A stretch of DNA of 64,000 nucleotides from positions 186,001 through 250,000 of the forward strand of contig BCIM01000009.1 in assembly GCA_039545315.1 (NCBI GenBank), given 5' to 3'. Source of the DNA: Kondoa malvinella (lineage: Eukaryota > Basidiomycota > Agaricostilbomycetes > Agaricostilbales > Kondoaceae). Made by a program: the position numbers and the translations under genes. The notes beneath the pieces are model-generated. The model had not been told where the DNA came from. It was given only the letters and a program-made list of their open reading frames with translations, and searched no databases. Of the stretch, positions 47,666 through 60,000 are shown one piece after another. Each line of letters begins with the position of its first letter. The stretch's first letter is position 1.

Positions 47666-49539
47666 ATGGCAGTCTGCAAGTGAGCGCCTGCTACTCAAAG
47701 TATTGGACGCTGAATTGACGGTGCTTGTCCAAGATTTTATCTCGAAGGTATGGCAGCGTCAAAGGCAACGCAAAGCTGCAGCTGAGTCAATGCATCAGGG
47801 AGATGTAGATTCGGGACTGGCTGCAAGTTTGAGCACCCGCCAATGGGTGCACAGCAGCCAATGGGCAGCAAAGTAGCCTTCGAGTGAGTTCGCGCAATGC
47901 AAAGGTTGCATATGCTGATACGCTCCGATAGCAAAGATACAATCAAGAATGACCTTCTAAAGGAGCGGCCTCTGTACAGGCTGTCATGTTTCGGTCCAGC
48001 CAAGAACGAACCATCGTTGATCACTGGGACGGATGTCAGCCCAGAAGAGCTGCGATTCGAGTATTACAAAGCCAAAGGAGATCCTAGACAGATTGTATGT
48101 CCTTCTATGCATTACTGGGTCCTCAGCTGATGTATTCTTGCAGCAAGAGCCGAATCTTTTGCAGAACATGGAGCAGCAAGTCCAGAACATCATAGGCAAC
48201 CTACCTGCCGCAGTCGAATACGCAACGAAACAGTCTCCTCATATGGTCGGTCAATCTGCAGCCGCTCCATCCGCCTTTGCAACTCCCTCCATACCATCAA
48301 CTTTTGGTGGGTCCTCGTTTGGAAGCACTCCTCAGCCATCAACCTTTGGTGCATTCTCTACTCCAGCGAAACCCAACGCGTTCAGCCAGACGAGCACATT
48401 TGGAACAAGCACTTTCGGCTCGGCAGCTAAATCATCAGCTTTCGGAACTCCCTCTCAACCATCTGCTTTTGGTTCTTCATCTTTCGGTAAACCCGCTCAA
48501 CCCAGCACCTTTGGTAGTAAAACACCACAAGCTACTCCAAGCGCATTCGGAAGTTTCGCTAAACCTGCAGGATTCGGTAGTAGTACTTTTGGTCAGACTT
48601 CCGCTCCAGCTCCTGCCTTCGGTGCAAGTACTACGCCTGCGTTCGGTCAAAGAGCAGGTGGATCAGGTTTTGGTGCTTTTGGATCTACAACATCTTCAGC
48701 TTTTGGGTCTTCATCACAACCTTCTGCGTTCGGTCAACCCGCTGCTCCATCTGCTTTTGGTCAGAGGTCAACACCATCAGCTTTCGATCAAACTTCCAAA
48801 CCTTCTGCTTTTGCATCTGCTCCAGCTCCTAGTGCATTTGGCGCGACGAGTCAGCCGAACGCTTTTGGCAGCACAACTCAGCCGAGTGGATTTGGGAGTA
48901 CGACACAGCCTACAAGCACTTTCGGGAGCACGAGTCAACCTGCTAGTACTTTTGGGAATACCAGTCAACCGAGTGCTTTTGGGAACTCAAGTCAGCTGGC
49001 GAGCGCTTTTGGTTCGACGAGTACTTTTGGTGCGTCTTTCCGTATTGTCCTGATTTCATTACTGATTGGATTGATATAGGTGCAAAGCCGGCAACAACCT
49101 TTGGCGCGTCTGCCACGCCTACGAGCACTTTTGGTGGTGAGTGGTCTGATTACCGGTACAACCTGATCTGATAATATGCGCAGCGACATCTACATTCGGC
49201 CAACCACAAACCTCGACCTTTGGATCAAGTCAACCAGCTCAGTCATCTGGTTTCTCGGGCTTTGCAGCACCTACCACCAGCGCACCGTCGGCTTTCGGGT
49301 CAACGCCAGCAGCTCCAAGTGCTTTTGGCTCATCATCCTTCGGTCAACCTAGTGCGGCACCTAGTGCTTTCGGGGCTCCATCCGCATTCGCTCCTGCTGC
49401 TCAACAAAAGGTCGAAGATCCTTATAATGACGCGCCGAAAGAGGAAGATTTGACAGCGGAAGTATTGGCTGCTTTCAAGGCTTCGTCGTTTACTTGGGGG
49501 AGTATACCAGCTGTTATTCCGCCAGTGTCGGTCCGGTGA
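47666..49539 (+). CDS. NUP42: FG nucleoporin Nup42 (CCCH type)
   Basis: A cytoplasmic-face nucleoporin that binds Gle1 and helps Dbp5-driven mRNA release. Two small exons must be spliced to read MAVCKFYLEGRCRFGTGCKF followed by EHPPMGAQQPMG: a complete C-x7-C-x5-C-x3-H zinc finger, diagnostic for Nup42/hCG1. Next are ERPLYRLSCFGPAKNEPSLI, DVSPEELRFEYYKAKGDPRQ and NMEQQVQNIIGNLPAAVEYA. A long FG-repeat domain (about 48260-49420) consists of AFG, TFG and GFG units separated by Ser/Thr/Pro/Gln. The C-terminus, DLTAEVLAAFKASSFTWGSI then PAVIPPVSVR, matches the Gle1-binding end of Nup42. It converges on DID2 with 51 bases between stops. Confidence 0.9.
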
Positions 49540-49590
49540 TGACAAGGTGCATGTAGAAATAGTGTTACAAATTGTACAAACCATGATAGA

Positions 49591-50419
49591 TCAACTAGCT
49601 TGCGGTCTTAAAGCCCTCAAACGTTTGGCCAGCGCATCTTCCTCCACAGCTTCTTTCACCGGCGTCGTTTCTAGCTCGGGCACCTTCTCCGTCTGACCTA
49701 GTTCATGTTCTCGCTCGATACCCGCTTCATCCGCCACTTGGGACATGAGGCTGTCTACTTGATCTTGAGGTGTGCTGACTGCTGCTGAATCGCCCATGGC
49801 GCCTTCCATGTATGCAGTTTGGACATTCATATCTTCGAATTGCGTTTCGAACTTCTCCATCACCATAGAGATCTGTCAACACTATCAGCACCTAATCCGA
49901 AGAGGATCATTGTGAGGAAGAGACTGACTTTTTCCAAGTTCATACTCTCCATAGCTCTGTCCATTTGACGTACAACAGTAGTCATGTTGCCCGTCACTTT
50001 ACGCATCGTTACGGCAGTTTCCACTTGGGACGAAGCCGCGTCAATCCTGTTCCAATCTTCAATATCAATACAGCTCAGCAAATAGATAGCCGACGCACCT
50101 AGAAGCCAGCCTGAGCAAGTTTAGACTCTCATTCTTCTTTCTAATAGCGTTCGCAGCGTAGATCCGCGCGCCTTCGGTGTTATGTTGCTTCAATGCCTGT
50201 TGACCCTCATTTCATCAGCTTGTCAGTCACCACCCAGACAGACAGGAGCGGACCTTCTTGAGCTTATTCTTCTCGCTCTCTTCGTCCTTTGCTGCTTTGC
50301 GAGATTGCTTGTTGAGCTGTTTGGCGGTGAATTTCAACTGAAAGAGACTATCTGCACACTAAATATGAACAGAGTAGCGTAGGAGACAGGCCAGTGGGCG
50401 CACTTTCGAGGCCACTCAT
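49591..50419 (-). CDS. DID2: ESCRT-III protein Did2 / CHMP1
   Basis: Did2 recruits Vps4 and Ist1 to ESCRT-III filaments. The first exon is MSGLE; a roughly 60-base intron restores [20 protein letters not shown]. Then come [40 protein letters not shown] and [14 protein letters not shown], followed by [23 protein letters not shown]-x-x-Q-V is preserved as [20 protein letters not shown]. The C-terminus [17 protein letters not shown] is a textbook MIM1 motif (D/E-x-x-L-x-x-R-L-x-x-L-R), which binds the Vps4 MIT domain. Size, about 200 residues, is normal. Its partner IST1 is also in this window, at 4600. Confidence 0.94.
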
Positions 50420-51201
50420 TGCTGCTGGATGACGTTTCCCGGTTAACCTGTGTTGGCCATCTCAAAGCTGTCAAAGATTCTGCTGCTGGCGTGTGAACGA
50501 GACTGTGACTGTGACTTTGCTATCTGTTTGTCTGTCTGCCTAGTGATTTTCTTCGCGGTGACTCGTTCCGAATATCTCGTTCGGCTTGCGGCACTGTGAA
50601 GTTGGCTTCATTCAATTCCTGCGCACATGTACTTTCTTCGTCTGTACATCGTCGACTTCTATGTCTCCTTACTCTCGCAAGAGGAGCTAGGCGGAATGCT
50701 TCATATGACTTTGCCCGAGACGATTCTGTCCTGCCATACCGTGTCAGCTTGTTCGCTTGCTTTGTGTTTCTGGTTACGGTAGTCTATGCATCTCATATGC
50801 GCGTCTCTCTTCACGGTTGACTGCGAGTGGTTTTGCAGTATTGTCAAGCTCATCGAGACGAGAAGCACAGTGGATGCGGCAATATGGAAATGGAGCGTCT
50901 TAGCTACTTCTCGTTCCTAAGATCCTGCAGCACTCGTAGGCCTTTGCTGTTTCGCTTGAATCTGATCGCCAACGCGATGTTCCCTTGTTCACCATGGCAT
51001 TTAAGCGTGTAGGACGGATATCCATGGTCAGCTATGCGATAAAACATGGAACCTTTTGGTCATATGGTCGGCTTGCCTCCTCAAGCAATTTAGAAACGGA
51101 ATACATACAATGAAAGTCTAATGGAGTAAGCTATTTACAGTGAAAAGAAGCGAGAAAGTCCAGCAAGGCTTGGTAATTGTCCTCGAGCAGTGTTGATAGC
51201 C
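50420..51201. other. Intergenic region upstream of DID2
   Basis: 782 bases. Several short plus-strand frames (60-74 residues) occur, none with protein-like motifs. Pieces such as CTGTGACTGTGACTTTGC and TGTCTGTCTGCC near 50500-50540 are simple local repeats. No gene called. Confidence 0.45.
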
Positions 51202-52637
51202 CTACTGAATCCCGTGTGCTCCAGTATGACCGGGAGGGGGAGGAGAGGGAAGATGCGAGCGCACGACGGGCGAGAAGGTCCACCAGAATGCGCCTCCCTG
51301 CCCCGCTTGCTGCCTTATGATCGCCCTGTGTGTGGTTTCAAAGCGGATCAAAACCTTGTACAGCCTGTCATCGACTTGATTGTTGGCGGGGTATATCTTT
51401 GGGAAATAAAACAATTGCTTGTTGTAACCGGGCCATTCACCGGATCGCGCGATGGATCTTGCCCAGCCCATCTGAAGTGCTGATAATAGGATGAGAAGCA
51501 TCGGTTCGAGCGGTTCCAGTTCAGTATCAGGGCCAATTTGGGAAAGATGGATGAGTCCTATTGTCACGCGATTAGCGGCTAGCTGAATCAGTTCATAATC
51601 ACGACTCACGAGTCGGCATTGGCATCCGCTGTCGGAATTCTGCATAGATCATGGGATCATAGATGTGCTTGTCAATATCTGCATGGTATCGCATGACCAC
51701 GTAGTAGGGATGATTCTCGGGCTCGGACCAGTCCGACCACATCTGACTTATCGCGGCTTCGTATGAGGGTGGGGTTTTTAACCACAATTCGACGTCCTCC
51801 TTTGAGATCCAACCACTGATGATGACTGTGTGCTCGGACACCTGGATGTGTGCTTTCTTGACAGCTGGACTGAGAGGATTGAAGGTCCAAGTCGAGTGGC
51901 CATGCAGTGGATGACCATCGGCATGAATGGCACTAACGTTGTACGCGTGCTGGAGGCCGTAGGGATAACGATACTTTAGCTCAAGACGAATCAGAGAAGG
52001 GCTTAGAGTCTCCAGTCTTGATAAGCTGCCTGGTCGTTCCCGGTCGTAGTTGATTACCTTGAATTCAAAGACATTTTTTCGGTGAACTGAGTCTTCCCGC
52101 ACGAGATGACGCGCCCAGGCAGTTCGTAAGGCGTGAAACGTCGTTTCGTACATGTAGTCCACATCGTCTGCTTGCGCAACCACACCCAAAGGCAATGGAT
52201 CACTGATAGTTTCTAAGACAAAGAGAGAGGTCAGTAGAGCCGATAAGTAGCAGCCGGCACATACTGATATTTCGCTCGTGGCTGTCCAGGAATACGGCAC
52301 CAATCATCATATGAAAGTGGGGCTCTCCCTGTGCAGAACGGTTGTAGCACAGGACCAGATGCACATTGTGATCATTCGGAGACCACTGATCCGCCTTTGC
52401 ACCTTCGGTAGCTTGAAGAGAGGGTCGAGCATTAGGCTGTTGCCATTGCAGCCAAAGGCTATGCCTGAACCAGCCGCTGACGAAACGGTGTTCGCCCTTG
52501 ATGAGCTGGTAGGTTCGGGCAGATGACTTGCCATCTAGAGATGGCGGCGCACAGCCTGAAAGATGCCCTTGCGGTGGAGGCTTGAGAATCGTCACAGGCG
52601 CCGCCCTTTGGGACGTGATGACCGTATGGAGAGACAT
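51202..52637 (-). CDS. Orphan Trp-rich protein with internal repeat
   Basis: No family recognised. Three long exons keep frame across two consensus introns: A|GTATGT to GTCTTAG near 52210-52270, and C|GTGAGT to CAATAG near 51558-51607. The start is MSLHTVITSQRAAPVTILKP and the end PPPPGHTGAHGIQ, about 430 residues. There is no signal peptide or membrane helix. A segment at 51854-52132 (ALRTAWARHLVRE..STWTFNPLSPAVKK) resembles one at 51259-51480 (ALQMGWARSIARS..FWWTFSPVVR), suggesting an internal domain duplication. The N-terminus has SGWFRHSLWLQWQQPN and DHNVHLVLCYNRSAQGEPHF. Coding status is supported by splicing continuity, not by homology. Confidence 0.62.
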
Positions 52638-54477
52638 CAGCAAGTTTAGCTTGGCTATTGATGCAGCAGAAAGCAGATTTGAGGCAGTCCAGGCTCAAAG
52701 ACTTCTTGGTAGATCAAAAGAGAAGCAGATGATAAGATGCCGACGAGTGACGCAGGAGACGAGCGAGCAACGAAGAATCAGGAGGGGTATATGGTAGTCG
52801 AGAGACAAGGAGTAGCAGAGAGGTTCCGTTGGATTTTATCGAGGTCAGATGACAACTTCGCAAGACAAAGAAAGGGAAGTGCAGGCCGAGCATACTGTTC
52901 ATGAACCGAAAGAGACATATTCAAGCCCGTGAGCATGCAACATGGAGCGACTTGAGCACACGAAGCAGGTGGCACTTCAACTCTTCGAGCTTTCTGTATA
53001 GGCCGAAAAAGCAAGGGGCGAAGAGATATTATGCAGCAGCGAGTCGCGTCTAGATCAATCTGTACGCGCAGCGTAGCGACCGGCATTCGGCACTCGATAG
53101 AGTTCGTCAACGAAGATCTTTTTGCTGGCGGGAGAACGAGACAAAGGGAAAAGGCAGCCTTAAAGAAGCGGCGATACCGAGCGTGGTGTAAGGCCTTGAA
53201 TCATCAGGTATTTGAGGCATTTGCAGGCTATCTCGATTGTCACGGCAGTTCAACGTTCAACGTTGACCTGCATTAACGATGGTCGAGCACTTGTCATGTC
53301 GCCTCAATACAGTTTCGTACAGTCCCCGATGCTCTCCGCCTATGTGAGTCTGCCCATACGCCGCAAGTCCCTCTTGCAGCCTTGCTCCTCCTCCATCTTG
53401 GCGACTCATTTCGAATCCGTCCCTGAAGTCTCTGAGCTTCTGCTTTTCTTTCTATCTCTTGCTCCATGTTGCTCGTCGCTTCGTGGTTCCTGCCGCTGTG
53501 CCAGAAGTCCAGCTGTCGACAATGTCAGGCGTGTCTGCTCGGTTGAATGAATCGCAAAGCGCCTGTTGGCTGCTCTTAGTTGTTTTATTCCTCTTCTCTT
53601 CTCTGATACTGTATCATAGCAGGACAGCAGTCTCGCTGCGATAGTGCTTGGGCTGAGGCAACGCGGCTTCGAGAACTCTCTGTCATCAGTCTGAGCCCGT
53701 CTGCTCTTCTTGGACACAACGCTGCGCGGACGAGAGCTATTTCTCAGTATTTGCCTTGTAACAGCTATCTCTGATGCTAGAAATAACGCCAATTTGCCTA
53801 TGGAGATCGACCGACGGCAATGGGCACGATGTTGTGTTACTGCCTTCCGGTGGTCCTTGCAAGCTGTTGTTCGGGACTGTAGGGAAGCCCAAGACATTAG
53901 AGCTGACAGATAAGATCGACAATGTTTGGCTCAAGGCCTAGGATTTAAGACGGAGATTTCATGCAATGCATTAATGCAATTCGACTTCTTTTCCAACAGC
54001 AAGCACACCTCAAAGCACTCCTTCGCAGGAGACGCATGAAAATATTCTCCCCAGTGACCAAAGCAATTGAGTCCTTCTCAGATCTCAAAGAGAAGTTTCC
54101 AGTCCGTTGCATGACGACAATGAAATTGCCCTTTACCCAGGATTGCCCTTTCACCTGGGTAAAGGGCCTCTCCCAACTCTTGCTATGCACTCCAAACTTC
54201 TCCCTTACGTCTATATCGAGCACCCATTTCCGCCTGGCTGTCACCTCCCGCGCGTGACGGCAGTGCAGAAACTTCTTCAAACTTCGGTTCCTTCTCTAGA
54301 GCCCTTGTTTTGCTCTCGCTTCTTGCTTTGTCTGACACGACGATCCACCCTTTTACAAAAGTATAGAAGAGCGCTGGTCGCTAGACAGAAGGCTATCCCC
54401 TGTCTTCTGATTGAGACGCCTTTTGGTCGCGTTCGTCCGCTCGTTTTCTCGTTTCCTTCGCGACCTACAAGACACGA
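52638..54477. other. Long gene-poor region
   Basis: 1.84 kb, the longest gap in the window. The largest frame, 163 residues on the minus strand (53406-53897), is Arg/Ser rich with no motif or intron logic; a plus frame at 53212-53550 is Cys/Ser rich. Neither is called. The part nearest 54478 is C/T rich, as in a 5' leader. It holds the perfect inverted repeat at 54128-54167. Confidence 0.45.
54128..54167. repeat. Perfect 14-bp inverted repeat (hairpin)
   Basis: The left arm GCCCTTTACCCAGG (54128-54141) and right arm CCTGGGTAAAGGGC (54154-54167) are exact reverse complements with a 12-base spacer. The spacer itself repeats TTGCCCTTT, which also occurs in the left arm. It lies 311 bases upstream of the ATG of the disordered-protein gene. 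Confidence 0.9.
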
Positions 54478-56858
54478 TGGAAGTCAAGTCTACGCGCTCT
54501 CGCTCAACTTCACTCGCGCAGCACGGTAAAGCAGCGATTTCGGCACCAGAACCCATACCAACTTTACGTTCAGCTATGCCGGACGAATACGAGACCCTTG
54601 CAAGCCAAATCAGAGCTCCGCTACATCCAGCTATGCGCCCGAAACAGGAAAGATCACACATCAGACAAAGCTCTTCCGATTTGGCTGCTTCCGCTTTAGC
54701 CAGCATGTTATCTCAAGGATCGAACAAATGTGTTCCAGCTCCCGTCCCTGGCTTCCATATCGCTCCTGTACCTACAAGCTTACCGCCATCTCGTCCAGAA
54801 CAACTGAACCTCGTCACTCCCTCGTTCGAATTCCAGCCTCATTTTGATGACTTTCAACTTGAACCTGTTCCGAAATCGCCAAAGTCGAGTTGGGAAGAGG
54901 ATGAATCAGACCAAGAGAAGAAAAAAGTGAGACAGAAAAAGTTGCGCAAAGAACGGGATGCGGAAAGTAAAAAGAAAAACAAGTTCAAGACGACAGAAGG
55001 ACAGCCCGTTCCCGCGATACCCGCGAGGTTAAAATTGGACTTGCCGGAGATCAATACTTCTGTAAGTCGCATTGTCCAGAGGCAGAATGAGGCTGACAAG
55101 GTTTACAGCGCTTTTCGGTCACATCTGTCTTTGTTGCCGGGAATGAGAGCTTGCTCAAATTTGAAGAAGAGAGGCAAAGGCTAGCAGATGAAGAAGCGGA
55201 GAAGAAAGTGGGTTGCTCCGAATGACTTGACGGCCATGCTTGACGTCTGCGACCTACAGGTTCCCCTCCTTCGTGTTCTCAATGACGATGATTGGCGCTC
55301 TCAACATACTAAATCTCCTGCACCGTGGTCTGGACCTGGTCTTCCCTCTCGACCGTCTTCACCATCTACCTCTTGCAGACCAATCTCGCCGTCTACTTCG
55401 TTCAGATCTATTCCACAGCCGATTCGCTATCCCACTTCGGCACCTTCATCTCCAGCCTTATCCAAGAGCGTTGGTTATAGCGCGTCCAGAGAACGGGATA
55501 CTAGCCTTGCACAACCAGAACAGTCGATACCCAAACGCAGCAGAAGACGGTCTTTCGGTCGTATCTTTAACAAAAAGTCTGCGCCGAATCTAGAGCAACA
55601 AGAAGTCGCAGATCGGAAACGTAAAGCTTCGTCACCTTCCACACCAAAAGTCGATAAGCCACTAGACAGGCTTGTACAACCACCTTTGCCCAGTCTTCAG
55701 CCGGCACAGATATATCCAGTCGAGCCTACCCCATCTCGACCGCACAGAAGCTGCAGCTCGCCCACTGAACGAACGAAGTTCCATGTCCAGCCTATCCATG
55801 GCCCTCCGAGCAGACCGATCCCAGAACGACCAACAACTGCTCCACAGTACCTGCATCCAGTCCACTCTGATGGTCAAGCCTACGGTCTACGACCCAGAGG
55901 TGCATCACATGGCGAACTCCCAGCTCGCGATATGCCTCAAGCTCAGTCCTACCCTAGTCACCTGACGAACCTTCAAAATCCTGCTCCGCAATTTGCCAAT
56001 CGTACACTTCGCCCAATGAGAAGCATGGACTCCATTGCTGGTACTTCACAAGCTCGTGAACATATACGCAGTCCACTAGCGACTACTCTTCGTCCTCGAC
56101 CATCACATCCTCCAGCTATCCGAACTCGACCATTATCGCCAGCTGTCCAGACTCGACCATTGGATTCGCCCATGTCGCCCCAAGATGATGATCCTTTTGC
56201 GCGCGCTCAGATGGTCCACCCGCAATACCAGCCCAAACAGGATATGCCTGCAATTTTCGACTCACCAGAAGAGAAGTCACCCGAGTCAAAGGATGTTCGA
56301 GATAATCTTGATTCGTCTGATATACCTTTGGTTGCTTCGTCTGCTTTAGCTAGATCAAATTCTGTTGCCAGTCTGATCGAGTAAGCTGACCTTTCACAAC
56401 ATTCAAAACGAAGCTGATGTGTTCGCAGTCCGATGCTAGACACCCGTCATCGCCCTCGACCTGCTGTTCCCAAGATGCCTATCCAGCACAAGACACCCGA
56501 AAAAGCGCCCTCGCGTGCACCCATCACCAAACCATATACACCCTACGCTTCTCGTCGACGAGAAGAAACTGTCAGTAGCCTCACTAGCGGCGATGAATCC
56601 GAAACTACCACGACAGAGTCGCATGGATTTGCTGGACCTGAGCCAGCTATCTATGACTACAGTGCTCATGTCCCAAGCTCTCCCTTTGGGCTGGCCTCGC
56701 CGGATTTGCCTGAGTCGCCGGTGACTTATGATAGCAAGAGCAGGAGTGAGTTCATCCGCCTGCACAAACAGGACTTCATTGATATCGATGTAGCTCTCGC
56801 TTCGGACCTTCGCAAGCGCTCTGATCATTCATATGGCGGCATTCGTCCAGATGTGTAA
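54478..56858 (+). CDS. Large disordered protein, unknown
   Basis: No family recognised. ATG 54478 gives MEVKSTRSRSTSLAQHGKAA. A first exon of about 190 codons contains a lysine-rich coil (EKKKVRQKKLRKERDAESKK). It ends LDLPEINTS, followed by introns that keep the frame through RFSVTSVFVAGNESLLKFEE, ERQRLADEEAEKK and VPLLRVLNDDDWRSQH. The rest is Pro/Ser/Arg-rich and low in structure (SIPKRSRRRSFGRIFNKKSA; PPSRPIPERPTTAPQYLHPV). The last exon carries RREETVSSLTSGDESETTTT and ends HSYGGIRPDV. About 740 residues. Many SP/TP sites suggest a phosphorylated scaffold, an inference only. It converges on the MFS gene (71 bases). Confidence 0.72.
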
Positions 56859-56929
56859 TATAGGCAGTATAGACAGTAATCCACGTGTGCACAGATCTAG
56901 ATCTATACAATGCACTTTCGTTTCCCCTT

Positions 56930-59643
56930 TTACGCAGGAGACTCGGCTTCCTCCTTCGACTGCTCCTTTGATCGCTTGAGTGCTTTTCGTTCGGCTAGCC
57001 AGGCTTTCGAATCCTTCCAAGAGTGTCAGCGCAAGCGTGATATGATGGGTAGATAAGCGCACAGCTTTGGCTTGCTCATCACCAGCCTCTGTGTACGCGA
57101 GATGATCAGGTGAGTACATACAAACATCGCGGTGAGACGGACTGGTCAAATTGTGGTGCTTGATCAAGCAGTAGGAAGCGATGCAGCCGATACCGGTCAA
57201 CGCGGTTGTAATGATAAAGATTAAGCGGAAGCCATCCACGTAGGCATCGAGGACTTCGTCTATCGTACCAGCGTCGAGGTTGAAGGATCTGATCTGCCCG
57301 GGGTCATTTCTGATCTCTGCGCGCACGTCGTCTGGTAAAGTCACGCTGTTCAGAGCGTTTTGAAGCAGAGCCGCTGCTACGGCGAGCCAGATGGTACCAC
57401 TCAGTAAGCGGATGAAGTTTCGTATACTGTACATGAGTTGAGATACGTATTAGACAAGCCAAGGCGAAAGCACCTTGTAGCGACGGCCATTTCAGCTGAG
57501 AATGTAATCAGACTCCGAATTTATAGTAGAGCTCGAATATCTTACCTCGTGAGACAGCTGTATGCAATGCGACCAGCTGATATCGAGATCAACCAAGGCT
57601 CTTGAATGCGGAAAGTGACATACCGAAGTCTGGTATAAGCATCCTGCGCTGAGACCCAGGAATGCTTGGATTCCGCAAATCTTTGCGACGCCTAGAACGG
57701 TGTGTGAGATGAGTCAGCTTTTTACCTGTGGTCACGCACTGGAGCTCTCGTCTAGAGTGATCAGCAGACCTGTGCCAACTACGAGCAGAGGAGCGCCGAC
57801 GAACTGACGATCGGGTCAGGAGAGTTGTATCTGCTGGATATGTCACTTACGATTTGCGGTCTATACCGACCAGTGATCGAGATAAGCTGTCCGCAAGTAC
57901 TGTTGGAATGAGTCAGCTACATTCACACAACCGGTCTCGAAGACGCACAATACACTTGGAGCAACAGTGCATAGGTAAGGTAGAGTGAGAACACCCGAGC
58001 GCAGAGCTGTAAAGCCTTTGACGACTTGAAGGAATTGAGGGATATAATAGAGCATGCCCTACGCAATTGTCAGATCATCATCCATCAAGTCGATGTCGAC
58101 TCACATAGTGGAATGCCCCATTTGTAGATGTGAGGATAAAGACGCCAATGACTGTCGAATGACGGAAGACGCCCCTAGGTCGCCATTAGCATAGGACTAG
58201 AGGAGAAGAAGCAGACTTACAGATCAATGATAGGCAATTTTGGCACCTTCCATTCATACAGAACGAAGACGACATAGAGTGCGGCTCCAATCAGGAGCGT
58301 AGATAACACAGGAGCGCTAGCCCATTCGTATTGTACCTAAGAGACTCGCAACCTTGAGCTGCGACTGGAACCTCGTATTGGGCTGAAGCTTACACCGCCC
58401 CAATTCAAGCCCAGCAGGACGAGCACAGAAGCAGCTAGAACGAGCGTGCATCCGCCATAGTCGACTTTCGCGAGTTTTCTGTTGAGATATGAGAGGAAGT
58501 GCTTGTGGAATGGAATTGACATACTCTTTGTATTTCCCTTCGACGGGTCTGAGAGGCAACAGACGCCAGGAGACAAAGATGGTTATAGCTCCTGCGTCAA
58601 CCTATCAGCTGCCCGAAGTTACCAATAGTGATGCTGATCTACCAAGAGGCAGATTGATCCAGAAGATCCACTACGCGTGATATGAGCTGCATGTTGAATG
58701 ATAGGGAGTCGACATACCCGCCAGCCGACTTCGGCAAATACTCCGCCGAGCACACTGCAAATAGTCAAGCTAGGTAGTGATACAAGACCACACTGAGCAT
58801 AACCACTCACGGTCCTATACCACTTGCAATAGTGATGACAACTTCGAGGATACCCTTTTCACGAATCAACACGAGTAAAGATGTTAAGTTTTGCAACATA
58901 CTTGATATTTCCCTCTGTCCCTCAAAGATACTACATCACTAATGATGATTAACACCAGAGTGATGATCGCCCCTCCTCCTTCATCATCCATCAGCACCCT
59001 TTAGCTGTTGTAAAAAGACAAGACCGACCGATGCCCTGAAAAGCTCTAAAGATGATTAATTGAGTAGCGGTTTGGCTAACAGCGCATGCGAGTGAGGCGA
59101 TGAAGAATTCAATCAGGCAGATGAGTAAGAGCGGTCTTCTGCCGTAGATGTCGCTGATTCGCCTATACACAAACGTCATCAGAGGAATGCTGCATGGATG
59201 CAATGGAAACGGACCCATAGATAGGTGTTAGAGAAGTGCTGACGAGCAAGTAGGAAGTGATTCTATAGCGATCTGAGCAGAGTTGCTGTTGGGTTAATGG
59301 CAGACTCACATCCATGAACTCTCTTTTCCACCACCGAGATCACTTGTGATGCTGAACAAAGCTGTTCCAAGGATAGTCTGCTCCAAGAAAGCGAGAAAGA
59401 CACCCAAACTGCCCGCACTTAGCTTTACCTCGCATCGGATGCTGCGCGGTCTCACCTCAACCCAAAGAAGACGATGACCACCTGCTTGGTAGGCAAGAAG
59501 TTTGTTTGATCTTGTAAATGTTTGACCGTGTGGTCATCTTGCAGCTCTTTTGATGTACCTAGTACCTCTTGCTCGTCCGTCTGATCAATTTCTTTGGACA
59601 CTGTCGCTTCTTTGCTATCTACTTCTGGGGCATTGTCGGCCAT
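56930..59643 (-). CDS. MFS drug:H+ antiporter, 14-helix (DHA2) type
   Basis: A plasma-membrane or vacuolar multidrug/toxin exporter family. The cytosolic start is MADNAPEVDSKEATVSKEID. Helix 1 region: VVIVFFGLSLGVFLAFLEQT. Motif A: IYGRISDIYGRRPLLLICLI. Next LACAVSQTATQLIIFRAFQG with IGGGG. Motif C region: ASGIGPVLGGVFAEVGWRWI with FWINLPLGLI. Later helices include DYGGCTLVLAASVLVLLGLN, SGVLTLPYLCTVAPSVLVSG and GFRLIFIITTALTGIGCIAS. The last exon ends ERKALKRSKEQSKEEAESPA. At least ten introns, many very small exons. The substrate cannot be told; relatives include Vba-type basic amino acid and drug exporters. Confidence 0.85.
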
Positions 59644-60000
59644 TCGTGTGACAAAGGCATGAGACTGTTGTTGTTGTAATGTAAGAGACCCGCGGGATAC
59701 CAGAATAGAGTATCGGCTGGCTATAGTTTCATGCGCGAATCAGTTGACTCTGGCACAGACAGCCAATTCGTTGAGCAAGCAGAAAGCTTCAGTATAGACG
59801 GCCGCTGCGTTGCTTGTTTCCCAATGGTCGAATATCGACGTACAATGCAAATGATGCCTTTTTGTCACTCCGCAACAGCCAATCCCAGATATCCAACTCT
59901 GCTGTGCCAAGATAGCTGATATACCCACGAGAGGACCTATATAACCCTGCGCTCGACAATACCATCACATTGCCTGGCCAGACTTGAACAAATTTGCAAG
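59644..60000. other. Divergent intergenic region, MFS transporter / GPN1
   Basis: 357 bases between the two divergent starts. It contains a short (TTG)n run near 59668 and nothing coding. Confidence 0.45.

Noticed and set aside
48277..49053. 258-residue Leu/His-rich frame inside NUP42
   Set aside because: It is the shifted reading of the FG-repeat DNA; the FG frame has the zinc finger and the Gle1-binding tail.
53406..53897. Minus-strand 163-residue frame in the gene-poor region
   Set aside because: Arg/Ser-rich composition without any motif or splice support, most likely chance.
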